Below, one piece after another: positions 38,101-55,947 of a stretch of 64,000 bases of DNA. The notes beneath the pieces are model-generated. The model saw only the letters and a program-made list of their open reading frames with translations. It searched no databases and had not been told where the DNA came from. The DNA is from Ziziphus jujuba. Taxonomy: Eukaryota > Streptophyta > Magnoliopsida > Rosales > Rhamnaceae. Position 1 is the stretch's first letter. Each line of letters starts with the position of its first letter. The stretch covers positions 1,357,501 to 1,421,500 of the forward strand of contig NC_083386.1 of NCBI RefSeq assembly GCF_031755915.1, in the 5' to 3' direction. The translations under genes and the position numbers were made by a program.

Positions 38101-40674
38101 TCAGCAATATCAAATACCCCTTGTCAATTTAGTTACTTTTCATAATGAGTTCATGCATTATTAACAGTTTCACAGTATGACTAAAATCCAGCATCCTGTG
38201 ACTAAAATCCAGTATACCCACAAACATACATAATCCATACTAAAAGGAAATGAAGGTTGTCTCACTGCTTTTTTCCAATTCTTACTCACAAGCCCTTGAG
38301 CAACATTCAAGAGACAAGGTTCATATTCACCAGTGCCGGTGCAAAACTAAACCATTAAATAACCATCTCATAGAATGAATTATATAAGAAAGAAGAGCTC
38401 TTAAACAAAAGTATGACAAACTAAAATATCAAGATCATTATCCTTCCACTTACACATAGCAAAAAGAACAAATACAGACTATGAATCAATACAACACATG
38501 ATAGACAAATCAATAGCACAAAGGCAGAAAATGAACACAGTCATGTTAGTCTCCTTACAGAAAAAGTTTGAGCAAAGAAATTGTACCATATTCATTTTGA
38601 CAAAAGTCAATACATTAACAAGACTAAAGTTAAACCGGAGATGATAATTTTGATAAACAATAAGACCACACTCATAAATTTGATTTCCATTTCAGTCATT
38701 GAAGTTTCGAAGACAGGTGCAAGAAAAAGATGTGCAACAATGTCTAAGCAGTAAGAAACAATAAGAGGAAATTTAAACTTTGCCTTTATATCGGTTGTAA
38801 AGCTCCTCTAAATGTCTAGAATCGGTAAACGTTTTAATCTGTGGCTGGCTGTAGAATACATCAAATGCTCCTTCAAGATGCCAGTCACTGGCTTTTAAAG
38901 CCTGGAGGGCTATTTTTTCACTGCAAAAAAATTAAAAGATAAAAAATAAAAATATAATTATTTTTTCCTGAGAAGGGCTAGCAAAATAAAGTAAATCAAT
39001 AACTAAGTGGCAAGAAAGCTGAACACGGTTTATTAAGTCCAGCAACTCTACATGTATTACAACTTATGCGTTCCAAAAAAACAAAGTGTAATGCTGAGCA
39101 CTAAGCCATAGTGCAATTCAGACCAATCAAAACACAATAACACACTGGAATTAAACCCCTATTGTTAACATGGAAAACTAGGTCATCATTTTAAATATGT
39201 CTACTTCAAAAAACTGAACATAATAATTCATCTTCACCCAACTTCTTTACGCAAGTTGTACATAATGAAGTCCTTCATTTTAAAAAGTCTACTTGGTTAG
39301 CCTTAAATGTACAATATGCTTAGAAACCCGTTCCTTATCACAGTTTGCATAGGGAAAAAACAAGCCCACTTTAATGAACCCAAAAAATTGTACAAGGATG
39401 TCTTAGGATCATGGAAAACAGAATATATACATCTGATTATAGCATTTAACTTAACTCCTCCTCACTTATATTACAACGTAAAGGATGTGTCACCTGAGCC
39501 AACCATAGGTAAAAATCTCCTAGTAGCCGTTTAAACTATATATCTAGATCATACATGCTGTTTCGTGCTTTTATCACTACTGAATAAAAGAAGCACCCCA
39601 AAAATGCCATCTCAATGCTCCTTTTTATCACACTAGTTCTGATTCCCAGACTCTTTGTAATAAAGTCATTTTCTTTTCCTTTCTTCGAGGGCACCTTGCA
39701 TTCTTCTCATTAAACAAAAACACATATGAAGTTCCAGAAGTTTATCCAACACCTGTTCAAGTTACCAAAACCCAAAAGATGGCTCCGAACTCGAAACTGA
39801 GAATACAGAAAGGTCAAATATGATTATCAGGTTACCTTGCTCCAGTTATTGTCATAAACTGCTGGACTTTATCACGGTGACTCCGACCTAACTTGTGCTG
39901 TCAAAAAGAAGGGACAAACAAATTACAGACAATTGACACTAAAATATTGAAAGTAGCACAGAGCATAAATTTACTTAAAGGAAAAACATGCATATTATAT
40001 ATGAAAACACACAATCACACTAGCAGTTCAAGCTCCTGTGTGGTTCACTCTTCACAGTTCTTGCAGACGCATATAAAATGAACATAGAAAAAGATAAAAC
40101 AAAAAAACAAAAATAAAAAAGCAAACTTCCTTTCATCTTGATATTAAAAACTGCTTCTTATAGGGCAAATAAAATATCTGGGACAGATACTTCCCCAATG
40201 GTTTACTTACTTTAAAAGAGTAATAATAAAACTAGCTTCACCTTACCAGAGGGACTTGTTCAAAATTATAAAATAACAAAAAAAAATTAATAATAATAAT
40301 AACTTCACTCCCATTCCTATCTAATTTTTCATTTTTCTTGACTACACAACACAGTGATCAACACACAAGAAATACCACCAACAAATAACGCCAGCAATTG
40401 AACACACACACGCACACACACACACACATATATACATATATATATCCTCCAAAAATAATAACTTTGTTATAAAGATTAGGGGGAAAAAAAAATTGGTCAA
40501 AATTTACTAAAATAGCTCAAAACCAAGAGTATAACACGGATTATGAAAATTTCAGATTAAAGAAACAGTAAGAAATTGGGGAAAAAAAAAAAACAATTGA
40601 AGAACTACAAAGTCGGAGAATTTTGAAGAAATGAAATTGAAAATCAAAGAGGGACAAGAAAAGGTGCTCACCAT
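35111..40674 (-). CDS. DCN1: DCN1-like protein (defective in cullin neddylation 1)
   Basis: Co-E3 that promotes transfer of NEDD8/RUB to cullins and so activates cullin-RING ubiquitin ligases. Eleven coding exons (minus): 40674-40672, 39897-39836, 38920-38784, 37995-37937, 37748-37725, 37064-36982, 36900-36836, 36716-36667, 36472-36371, 35646-35587 and 35245-35111, in phase to 259 aa, the usual plant length. The first coding exon is the ATG alone. N-terminal UBA-like region at about residues 8-45 ([20 protein letters not shown]), then the potentiating neddylation (PONY/DUF298) domain at about 60-245 with [58 protein letters not shown] and [15 protein letters not shown]. Intron 3 uses a GC donor. 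The nearest upstream neighbour is a divergent MTP gene. Confidence 0.96.
40406..40445. repeat. (CA)n(TA)n microsatellite in DCN1-like intron 1
   Basis: ACACACACACGCACACACAC runs into TATATA inside the first intron. It is a simple repeat only. Confidence 0.8.
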
Positions 40675-42157
40675 GTTGGAGATAGTGGAGGTGTATTTTC
40701 TTTTATTTATTTTTTTCTATTTCGTTTTCTGTTGCTGGGCGATACAGATTGCAGAGCGGGAGAGAGAAGAAAGCTAGGGTTTGCTCAGCTTGGTTTTCTC
40801 TAAATCTCTCGCTGGCTCTCTCTCTCTCTCTTCTCTCACTCTCTGTATCTATCTCTATCGGGTTGGGCTGGCTTTGTAATTTGTGCATGTGTTGATGTTT
40901 TCTTTTTTTCCTTTTAATTATTATTTTATTTTATTATTTCCTCTTTCCTTTGTTTACTTTGGAGACTACCATGCGGCAGCAACACCAACACTAACACAAA
41001 TGGTGCTCATTCAACTTCCCAAAATGCCCTTCTTCTCAGCATCTTAAACATTTCACCTTGTAATTGGAGGTGTCTGGAATTGGAAACTTATAAATTCAAA
41101 AACTCACACTACAAAGATTAACTAAGAATTAATAATTATAAAATATACATATATCACACTTACCGAACTCCCATTTACAAAACAACAAAAACAGAAAACA
41201 AAATACCAAAAAAAAAAAAAAAAAAAAAACAAAGATTGAGAGTTGAAATTCAGAAGGCCTCATGGGCTCTTGTATGAGATTATATGGGCCCATACTCAAA
41301 GGAAATAGCTTTTCTTGGGCCTCGTCTAATCAATTAACTTACTTGTTGGTCAATTATTCTCTTAAACCATTAATAATGCGCTAAATCCATAATATATATA
41401 TGTATAGGTCTGTTTTTTCTTTTTCTTAAAACATTGGGGGTAGAGTTTTAATGGGTTGTCCTTCCAAGGACAAATTTATAATATATTGATAGTGTGTATT
41501 TGCATATTTTTTATACATAACTCTATGAAAAATTTTGTATTAAAAATAAAATCAGTATCTTTCATTTAGAATACTGTTAATTATTAAATGAGAATGTTCC
41601 ACCGAGTTTACTGGAGGAACTATAGTAGATATTAAATTACTAAAATTATTTAATATAGACATCTAAAACTATTAGTTTAAGAATTAAAATTTCTGTTTGC
41701 AAAATTTCGCAAGATAAGTGGAGCATGTCTTTATACTATAGGCTTACTTTCCTTTAGAACTTGTAGATATCACCTGCTTTTACACAAAAAAAGGGGTGGG
41801 GGAGTAAAAAAAAGGTTTAGATATCACCTGCATGCGAGAATAGATAGAGAGATTCTTTTCACATTTTCAAAAACCAAAGTCAGCTTTTAATTAGATGCTG
41901 CTTTTAAAATTCTGACACAGATTTTTGAACAACTCCTATTTTTTATTTTTTTTAATAATTATTTGTTTGCCTTCAAAATACGCATGAAAACCAGGCATCA
42001 TCCATGCTTCTTCTTCTTTTAATGGTGTTTGGTATTCCTTATATTATTGTTTATTTTCCCAATTTTGCTTATATATGCAATGAGACCATTGGAACATTTT
42101 ATTTGCAAGTGTTGGGACCAAAACAGGCTGCTAGCTAACTCTCTTGTTGCAAAGAAA
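40675..42157. promoter_or_regulatory. Divergent upstream region of DCN1-like and MTP genes
   Basis: The 1.48 kb between the DCN1-like start (minus) and the first MTP start (plus) must contain both 5' UTRs and promoters. A CT-rich stretch at 40740-40860 next to DCN1 is typical of a plant 5' leader. No specific factor-binding site could be assigned. A 24-A run lies near 41208-41229. Confidence 0.5.
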
Positions 42158-42646
42158 ATGGTGACAGATCTTCGAACAGATTCATCAGATTACCGGACAG
42201 AACTCTTGTCTCCTCCTCCGCCGGGGAAGAAGTCTCCAATACCATGTGACCAGCCCTCATGGCGGCTCAATATCGAAGACTTCAAGGTGCCGGAAATACA
42301 CATGAATTCTCATTTTGGCTTTCTGTATCTCATCAAGTCATTAAGTAAGTTACTTTCTTCTTTAATATAGTTTTTATTAGGTGCTTGTTATGTATGTATA
42401 TGTTATTATTCTGTTGATGTAAATTAATATTTGTTGGTACTATTGTTAATAGACTTAAATTGCCACTGAAAATATTTGTCAGGCAGGCAGAGGAAAATTG
42501 TAGAGTATTACAAGAAGCAGGATAGGCTTATGAAAGGATACAATGAAGTGGATTCTTTTTCTGAATTGGGCATTCTGCCTGGAACTTTAACAGAGGTTTA
42601 TTAAAGTTAAATTTGATCTTAATCATATTTTACATTTAATTTTATA

Positions 42647-42680
<34 letters not shown>

Positions 42681-43431
42681 TCGTGCTTTGCTATCTCAGG
42701 ATGAAATGAAGCAACTAGCAAAGAGTGAGAGGGTGGCAATATATGCATCAAACATAGCAAATATGGTGCTGTTCGTGGCTAAAGTGTATGCATCTGTGGC
42801 AAGTAGATCATTGGCTGTGATAGCTTCAACCTTGGATTCTCTCTTAGACCTCTTATCAGGATTCATCCTTTGGTTTACTGCTCATGCCATGAGGAAACCA
42901 AATCTATATCAGTACCCCATTGGCAAGAATAGGATGCAGCCTGTGGTATAATCTCCTTCCAATAATTCTTCTTCTTTTTCTTTTTTTTTTTAATGATAAA
43001 TACAGATACATATATACTATGTGTTGCATATATTGATTCTCAAATAGGTGCACAACTTATGCAGGGAATTATTGTTTTTGCATCAGTAATGGCAACTCTT
43101 GGATTACAGATATTATTTGAATCGGGTCGTGAACTTGTCGTTAAGGTACTTAATTAAGCTCAGGCAAATTTACATATAATTAACACACAAAATCTAGTTA
43201 CAACCTGAAAGTTTGTTCTGACAGATTAATCCAGCTTTGCAATATGGATAGCCTTTGCTAATAAGTAATAAAGCTAAATCTTAGGTTGTATCTTCAAAAC
43301 TATTTTAGCAAAAAAAAAAAAAATCCCAGATTGCTGATAACAATTTAATTGGCTTCCACTTTTGGTGATCAATAATATTAAGTTTTGTTGAAAATCCATG
43401 TATATGTTAAATCTAACAGTAATTATATACA

Positions 43432-43462
<31 letters not shown>

Positions 43463-44172
43463 CTTGGTGCAGGCTCAACCTGACAGGGACCCAGTGAAAG
43501 AGAAATGGATGATAGGGATTATGGTTTCAGTCACAGCAGTGAAATTTGTGCTCATGGTCTACTGTAAAAGATTCAAGAATGAAATTATTCAAGCTTATGC
43601 TCAAGATCATTTCTTTGATGTCGTTACCAATTCAATTGGCCTTGCTGCTGCTGTTCTAGCCATCAAATTCTACTGGTGGATTGATCCTGTTGGAGCTATT
43701 CTAGTAAGTTCAATAAAAAATTACTAATTTGTCACAAAATTAACGTTAGTTCTATATCTATATAACAGAGTACTAGTATGATATACTTTAATTTGACCAG
43801 GATAATGTATGTTCTTTGTAGATAGCTGTGTATACCATCGGTAATTGGGCGAACACGGTTATGGAGAACGTATGGTCGTTGATTGGCCGGACAGCGCCGC
43901 CGGAGTATTTAGCCAAGTTAACTTACCTGATTTGGAATCACCATGAAGAAATAAAGCACATTAAGACAGTGAGGGCATACACATTTGGTTCTAACTATTT
44001 TGTGGAGGTTGAAATAATTTTACCAGGGGAAATGTCTCTTACTCAAGCACATAATATTGGAGAAACACTTCAAGATAAGCTTGAGAGTTTTGCTGGAGTT
44101 GAGAGAGCATTTGTTCATGTAGACTTTGATATCACTCATAAATCAGACCACACCCCTAAAGTTCCAAGATGA
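42158..44172 (+). CDS. MTP9/MTP10-like: Metal tolerance protein, Mn-type cation diffusion facilitator (copy 1)
   Basis: Membrane transporter of the cation diffusion facilitator family; plant Mn-CDFs (MTP8-11) move Mn2+ out of the cytosol by H+ antiport into endomembrane compartments. Six exons: 42158-42344, 42483-42595, 42700-42945, 43065-43145, 43473-43703 and 43822-44172, in phase to 402 aa. The start at 42158 gives a short soluble N-terminus typical of the group; an earlier in-frame Met exists. Mn-CDF signatures: DSLLD (Asp146, Asp150) in TM2 and DHFFD (Asp254, Asp258) in TM5, plus [18 protein letters not shown] and a C-terminal cytosolic domain with [26 protein letters not shown] and [10 protein letters not shown]. 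Exons 2 to 5 have exactly the same lengths as in the downstream copy, so the two are a tandem duplication. A possible AATAAA poly(A) signal lies at 44281. Confidence 0.95.
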
Positions 44173-47100
44173 TTTGTATTTTATAAGCAACAGTTATTCA
44201 ACTTTTGGGTAGTAGTTGTTGATTGCGTATCGTATTAAGGGGTTGATTATTTAAAGATTATATTATGTCTTAAAACAAAAAATAAAAGTTACTAGTTCCA
44301 TTGAATCAAGTCATAATTATAAAATTAATGCTTTTTTTGGGAGCTTGATTGGAATATGTATCTTTTGGTGTGAACTACATACGGTACACGTTTGGGCTCT
44401 TTTTTATGGTCTCTTTTCAGCTTCAAACTTAGGATAGTCTTTTTTTATTTTTCTTTTTTAATTTTTTATTTAGGTTGGCCAGCATGTGAGTACGTCCCAT
44501 GGTAGGACGGGTGTACCGAAATTTTTCTGTGAATTTGGACTCTAAAACTGTTTTTAACTGGAGTCAAACGGGACTATCCAAAGTCGTCCCAGTTGTGTGA
44601 AATCAATTCACTTCTTTTTCTGAATGTTTAATATTTATAATTTACAGAAGTGCTTTTCTTGTTGGAAATAGTGGTTGGACCTTTATGGGATATTTATCAT
44701 AGCATTCATAACTTTGGTTATAAACAGCTAATTAATGAATGGATGCATTTGTCAGCAAAACCAAACGTGCAAATGGCATTATAAACACATGACATAAGAT
44801 GATAAGCATTTAATGAATATTTAATTTCATATCCAATTTCCTCAATCTCTAGTCCATGAGACATTCTACAATTGGTTCAGTTAGAATCCAATATCTATGA
44901 TTTTGTGCCTGTCTACGTCCAAATCACTTTTTGTCACTAACTCTAATATTAATTTCACCACAATTCAAGCATGGGATGCACCACTCGTTGTGGTGTCTAG
45001 TGCTTAGAGGTTTAGACATTGATAATTTTATTTTGTCTAGACTAGATTTTGCCTTTTAAATATTTTGACTCCCTCCCAAAGTTACCTTTTTTTTTTCTTT
45101 TTTCCTTTTTCTCTATTTAAAAAACAAAACCCATATCAATAAAAATATTTTATTTGGTTTTTTGTTGTTGGACGAATACCTAATTCACATCCTTAAGCAA
45201 GCTATGTATCTTTGACCAAATGGGATTTAATTATATGTTTTCTTTTCAATGAGAAGTTCCAAAATAAATTACTATAAATTTTAGATCTACCAATGTAAAG
45301 TTGCACCGTGCATAAGAGCATATCATTTCCCATAAAGAATTGCCTAGCTTTTCTTACTTACATTGTGGATTGTGAATATTTATGATGTATATGTGATAAT
45401 GTTTTGTGTAGATATATATCTAGTCGTTCATGTTTGATGATCAAGTTTCCTTTTGCATGAACTGATGGCACTTGAATAAGTTATTTCGTGCCTGTTCCAG
45501 TGTCCATATCAAATATTATTTTTTTTAGATTTTTTTTTTAACACAATTCCGTTCCATCTTTATACTTGAAAGGTCAAAAATATCTAATGTACTTAAAAAA
45601 AAAAAAAAAACTATATTGTTGAGAAGCCGATTGATTTGAACTTATGACACAAGAAAAGTCCGCAACCAAAAAAAAAAAAAAAGAGAAAAGAGCAAAAATT
45701 CATTTTTATATGTTGCTTTGATCCCCTACTGTTCAATAAGCAACCAAAGGAGTTTAGATAAGTTGAAGACTTCGGGCAGGTAATTTCTTCTATGAAAACC
45801 TGAATTAATTTCAATTTGATTTGTGTTTAGTCTGTTTAGCCACTTTTTACTTATTGAATCAATTTTTGGAGTTACCCACTTTAATTTCAATAAGAAAAAT
45901 CTGTGGTTGCCACCTTCGGCCTTTTACCACCAGCAATATTTTTTTTTTTTTTTTTTTTCCCCTTCAAAATTTTTTTAGATTTTTAATGGGGTTTGATGTT
46001 GTATTAATGTACAGCAGCCCCAGGAGCAGACGTGAGGGCGCGCAGTAGGCGCGGGTTCAGTCCATAGCAGGTTCAAGTGGGAGGCATTAATAAGGGTATT
46101 ACAATAATTTAAAAATTATGGGATTATGTAAAGCTTTCATTGCGGTGCCATTAGCAAATTCTTATTTTGTTATTATATTATATCATTAGTAAACTATTAC
46201 TTGTTGTTATTATTAGTGGAATCCATTCCCATTTAAAAAATTTAAATAATTATTTAAAAACATTTACTTTACTGAATTAGAGTTTTAAAATTTCTATATT
46301 TATGTTTCCAAAAATATGAAAGTGGTTTAAAAAAAAAATGAAAAATAATTGAATGGGGAACCTTTTAAATTTTGTAACAGAAAACTTAAAATCTTATGAC
46401 TGGTAGTAAATAGTAGTTGACAATTTCCAAATTCGAAAATTAATAATATTATTAATTATATCATGTTATTAATTATAAATATACTAGCTAGCATAACAAC
46501 TTTTATTGGCATTGTATTTAATTAAGGGAAGTTACCAGCATACGTAGATAAAGAATATTAAAATTGGCATATCAATAGTAAAAGCAAATGGATTCAATCT
46601 AGGATTTGATATGGTCCTATTATAATTTCCAAATTCTAAAATTAACATTAAAATTAATACTAGAAGAGCATATTATAAATGATTACATATCATAAAAAGG
46701 AATGTTTAGGTATAGAAATGAATGATGATAGAGATATTTTATGTTTCCAAATACAACATGAAAAAAGATCGTCATATAATCTCCCAGATACAAATTTCAA
46801 CTATTTTGATTACTTTACTTAAACTTTTCTGTTTTGTTTTGTTTTTTTTTTTTTTTTTGAAAAATAAAAAATAAAAAGGGTCATTAAAGTGATCGTCATG
46901 TCTTTCTTTTTTGTTGATGCGTGTACAGTTTCTCAAATTTTGCATGACAAAGACTCCACTAGCGAAGGTTCCTAGTGTCCTACAAAAGTTTTTATCCCCC
47001 ATTTACCCATAAAAACAGGAAAGCCGGCTTTAGAGGGTAGCTACTTCTTCTGGTTAATTTCATTTATTATTTTACTAAAAATATATATATTTAATCTTTT

Positions 47101-47737
47101 TTTTTTTTAATTGTTCATCTTGATTGATTCTCTAATATATTAAAACTCCATTATTTTTATTCAAACAGTTTATAATATTTTTTTCCTTTTCAAAATCTTA
47201 AATTTGAATAATAGGATTAATTGTTTTGTTTGGAGATGTTTTAAGTAATTATATATATATATATATGTATATACACTAACAGATTTTAGAAATATTTACT
47301 AAAAAAAAACAGTAAGTAAAAGAAATACCTTTTTTTTTTCTTTTTTTTTCTTTTTTTTTTTTTTTGGTTTGGGGGGGGGGGGGGGGGGGGGGTAGCGTGT
47401 CAGAGTTAGACAAAACGACACGATTATCCAACTATATCGAATGGGATCCATGTGGCTTTTATTTATTTGATTAATAAATAGTGATATACATATATATATA
47501 TATATATTTTTTTTTTTGGTGGGGGGTTAAGGGTAAAGAAACACGCAAGGGCGGTGCGTGCAAAGGAAGTGGAGGTGGTTACGAACGCTTAGCCAATCCT
47601 TGTTGTTGTATATGTTAAAAAAAGTATACCAAGTGTTACAACCTCGGAAAAAAAGTAACACCCAAAATTCCACTTAGAAGACGCAAAAACGTAGTGTTTG
47701 CATTGTCGTTTTGGTGTGAAAATCTATTAACTAAAGT
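44173..47737. other. Spacer between the tandem MTP genes
   Basis: 3.6 kb, AT-rich, with no gene. Notable contents are poly(T) tracts (about 45936-45958 and 46841-46858), a T tract followed by a 22-G run (47332-47392) and (TA)n at about 47486-47507. A locally GC-richer patch at 46010-46075 contains GGTTCA-type strings but is not a convincing tRNA or SINE. Confidence 0.6.
47371..47392. repeat. 22-bp poly(G) run after a T-rich tract
   Basis: An uninterrupted G run follows about 34 bp of nearly pure T and a short GG-TTT bridge, some 350 bp upstream of the second MTP start. It could form a G-quadruplex, or its length may be an assembly artefact. Confidence 0.8.
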
Positions 47738-52816
<5,079 letters not shown>

Positions 52817-53750
52817 TGAATTTTGTGAGCCGAGCAACCAAGAGCTCTCTGCCTTTCACTGCAATAACAAAAGGTGTTGAAATAAGTTACTATATGTATA
52901 TATATATATGTATACATATTCTTTTTTTTTTATTTTCTTGTAAGGCAAAATAGATGAAGGGATCATGTAATAACTAGAATCCGAACACACTGTCCTTTAA
53001 CTATTTCTAATCAATATTTATGTACATTTTCTCATCTTCCTTTTAAACCCATTTGATTGATTTCCCTCTTAAAAGTGTTTTTGAATCATATTGGAAGATT
53101 TCCAAAGATATTCTAAATTTGTTTCTAATCAACCAAGAATAGTGGCTGAATTTATGCCAACCCTTCCATCTTTGCTTGTGTGTTTTTTGATTGTTTCAGG
53201 GAAGAATTTTGCGTCTATATTTATATAGAACTATCCAAAAACACGTAATAAATTGCGTACTTCCACAAGTGATTGTCATGAAACATGTAGGTACTAAAAT
53301 ATAAAACTCAGCACAGAATTCCATAATTCTTCGGGAAAATAGATTTTATTTATTTACTTTTTTTTGGGGAATCTGGGAAATCAAAAAGAAGAAAAGGGAT
53401 GAATTGAAAAATAGCAAAAAGAGAGGTATCCAAAGAAGAGTGTGCTTTTCTTGGTTAATAGATCCTTGGATGGATGAAAAGGGGGTTAAAAGAATATCCT
53501 TGAGGAATGCCTTCAAGGGAGAGGGACATATTCTTCACCCTTCTTGACGTGCCGAATGGCCTTAACCTTATCATTTTAAACTCTTCCATGCACGTGTCTG
53601 TCGGTCAAAGGCAATGAACGTACCTAGTGGCCAAACAGCCCTTAGACTCTCTGCTCTTCAAATTTGTGTATTGGCTCACCCTAAGAAAGTTCTTCTCGAT
53701 TTTTCAACTAGGATTATTTATGATGTTTGAAAATTAAGAAAAGGAAAAAA

Positions 53751-53783
<33 letters not shown>

Positions 53784-54952
53784 CATCCATCTACTATGCC
53801 AGACATTTTTATCATGCGGATGTGTATGAACATCACAAAAATAATAATTTTTAAAAAAATCATAATTAATATTATCATACAAATATAATATTGACGATGA
53901 TTTTGTCTTTACACACATTTGCAAGATAAAAACATGCGAATGTCTGTTTTATAAAATCTTTATATATATATATATATATACACAAACATATACATATAAA
54001 ATGAAAGAATATTAAATTAATTATTGTTCTCTTCATTTTTAATTTAAAATAGTGAACTACTGAGTTTAATTTATCCAAAGCTACGTGAGGTACAATATTT
54101 ATATAAAATAATAATGACAATAAGAATGAAAAAAATAACAATTAGTAAGGTACAATTTTTTTTTTTTTTTTTTCCTGGGGGTGGGGGAAGATCCATAATT
54201 GACTTGACTAATAACTAAATATAGCTGATTTGAATTTGGAATTCGATTCTGTTTCTGACCTTGACTTGCATTTTTTATTATATTATTTATATATATATAT
54301 AAATAAACAATATATATATATATATATTAATATAAATAAACAAAAACTAGATATATATATATATATATATAAATATAAAAAAAAAATACATATATATATA
54401 TATATTAAGTTCTACAATCACCGAAGTCTGAGAAAAACATATTCATTTTGTAATTTATTTCTATTTCGTAGTGATATTCTCAGCAAGATGGTCTTAAGTG
54501 GGACAAGTGAAAATTCCATTAAGCTGCCTATGGTTACAGAAAATCAAAGGCAAAATATGAATTTTGATATTTTGGGTGACAATGACGCAAGGAAAATGCA
54601 CAATAAGAGGGGCTCAAAAGCAAGAAAGTTTGTTGTCCATCCCAAAATTGAAGAAATACACCAAAGCCATGGGGAGAATGTGTAAGAGCCACAAATTTAT
54701 TTCCCATTTGGTCCACTCTCTCAGGCAATTACCAATCAGAACTCTATACACACTCATGGCCATCTTCAAGACCACTCAAATATCAAAACCCCAAAAATAC
54801 TATTCTGTTTCTGTGTATTCACGGACGCAAAACACAAAGCAGTTTACAAAATCTTCAGTTTCTCTCTCTAGCTTTCTCTCTCTGAAAACCTTTCACATGA
54901 AAAGCTAAACTGAGACAACCCCCACAAATTGAAGGAATAAAAAGGTAGGAAG
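52817..54952. other. Spacer and DUF2358 gene upstream region
   Basis: AT-rich DNA with several (TA)n tracts (about 53752-53782, 53960-53979 and 54288-54405) and a T run near 54158-54173. A CT-rich stretch at 54858-54886 looks like the 5' leader of the DUF2358 gene. The frame at 54489-54684 has no recognisable family and is not called. Confidence 0.55.
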
Positions 54953-55947
54953 ATGGCTTTTCTTCTACCCAATCTCTCTCCTTCAATCCTCCTCCAATCC
55001 AAAACAAAAGAAAGACCCATTTACCAATCACTTGCTCAGACAAAACCCAACAATCCCATCTCTCCTCTCTCTCTTTCCTCTTCTCTCACAAGCCTCCAGA
55101 CGCCCAATAAGGATGCACAGGCTGAGAGTCTCAAGGATGGGCAGGATAATAAACAGCAAAAAGATGACTTTTATGTCAACCTTGGATTGGCTGTACGGAC
55201 GCTCCGTGAAGACCTCCCTCTGATATTCGCAAAAGAGCTCAATTATGACATCTACAGGTAATTTTCTCACCTGGGAATCTTGGATTTTATTGAATTATTG
55301 TTTGGTTTCTCAGAAAGTTTGGATTTTTATTTGTGGAATTTGGTAGTTTGTAGCATTTGTAAACAAATAGCATATATATATATATATATATACTGGAAAT
55401 AAAGACTGCAAATTGATAATAGTTTTTTGACAATTTTGGATGGAATTTGATGACTTTCAGGAATGATATAACATTTATGGATCCATTGAACACATTCACT
55501 GGCATTGAGAAATACAGATTGATATTTTGGGCATTGAGATTTCATGGTAGAATTCTTTTCCGTGAGATTTCCCTTGAGGTATTTAGGATTTGGCAGCCTT
55601 CAGAGAATGTGATATTGATTAGGTGGAACTTAAGGGGTGTCCCTCGTGTTCCATGGGAAGCAAAGGGCCAATTTCAGGGCACTTCTCGATATAAATTGGA
55701 TCGAAATGGCAAAATTTATGAACATAAAGTTGACAACTTAGCATTCAATTTTCCACAGCAGCTCAAACCAGCAGCTTCAGTGTTGGATTTGGTGGCTGCT
55801 TGCCCTGCTAGTCCTAATCCAACGTTTTTGTGGGGCACCGAGGATGCGTACTCATCTTCGTGGGTGGAGTTTTATCGAGCAGTTAGAGAGACTTTGGATC
55901 AAGAAGGTTACTTGCTTGCACAAGACGGTTTGGTTACTTGTTCATAG
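54953..55947 (+). CDS. DUF2358 family protein, probably plastid-targeted
   Basis: Conserved plant protein of unknown function in the DUF2358 family. Two exons, 54953-55257 and 55461-55947, in phase to 263 aa; the start context AAGATGGCT is strong. Residues 1 to about 50 are Ser/Pro/Thr-rich and low in acidic residues, as in chloroplast transit peptides. The conserved domain runs from about residue 72 (NLGLAVRTLREDLPLIF) through NYDIYRNDITFMDPLNTFTG, the FWALRFHG and WQPSENVILIRW segments, VPRVPWEAKGQFQGTSRY, YEHKVDNLAFNFP and the tail SSSWVEFYRAVRETL. The domain has a nuclear transport factor 2-like look (early helix, DP motif, mixed beta sheet), but no catalytic role can be assigned. There are no transmembrane segments. 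Length is as expected for the family. Confidence 0.92.

Noticed and set aside
46010..46075. GC-richer patch with GGTTCA strings as a tRNA or SINE
   Set aside because: No proper box A, no cloverleaf pairing, no flanking target duplication.
54489..54908. Open frames upstream of the DUF2358 gene
   Set aside because: Overlapping frames with lysine-rich sequence and no family resemblance; position fits promoter and 5' leader.
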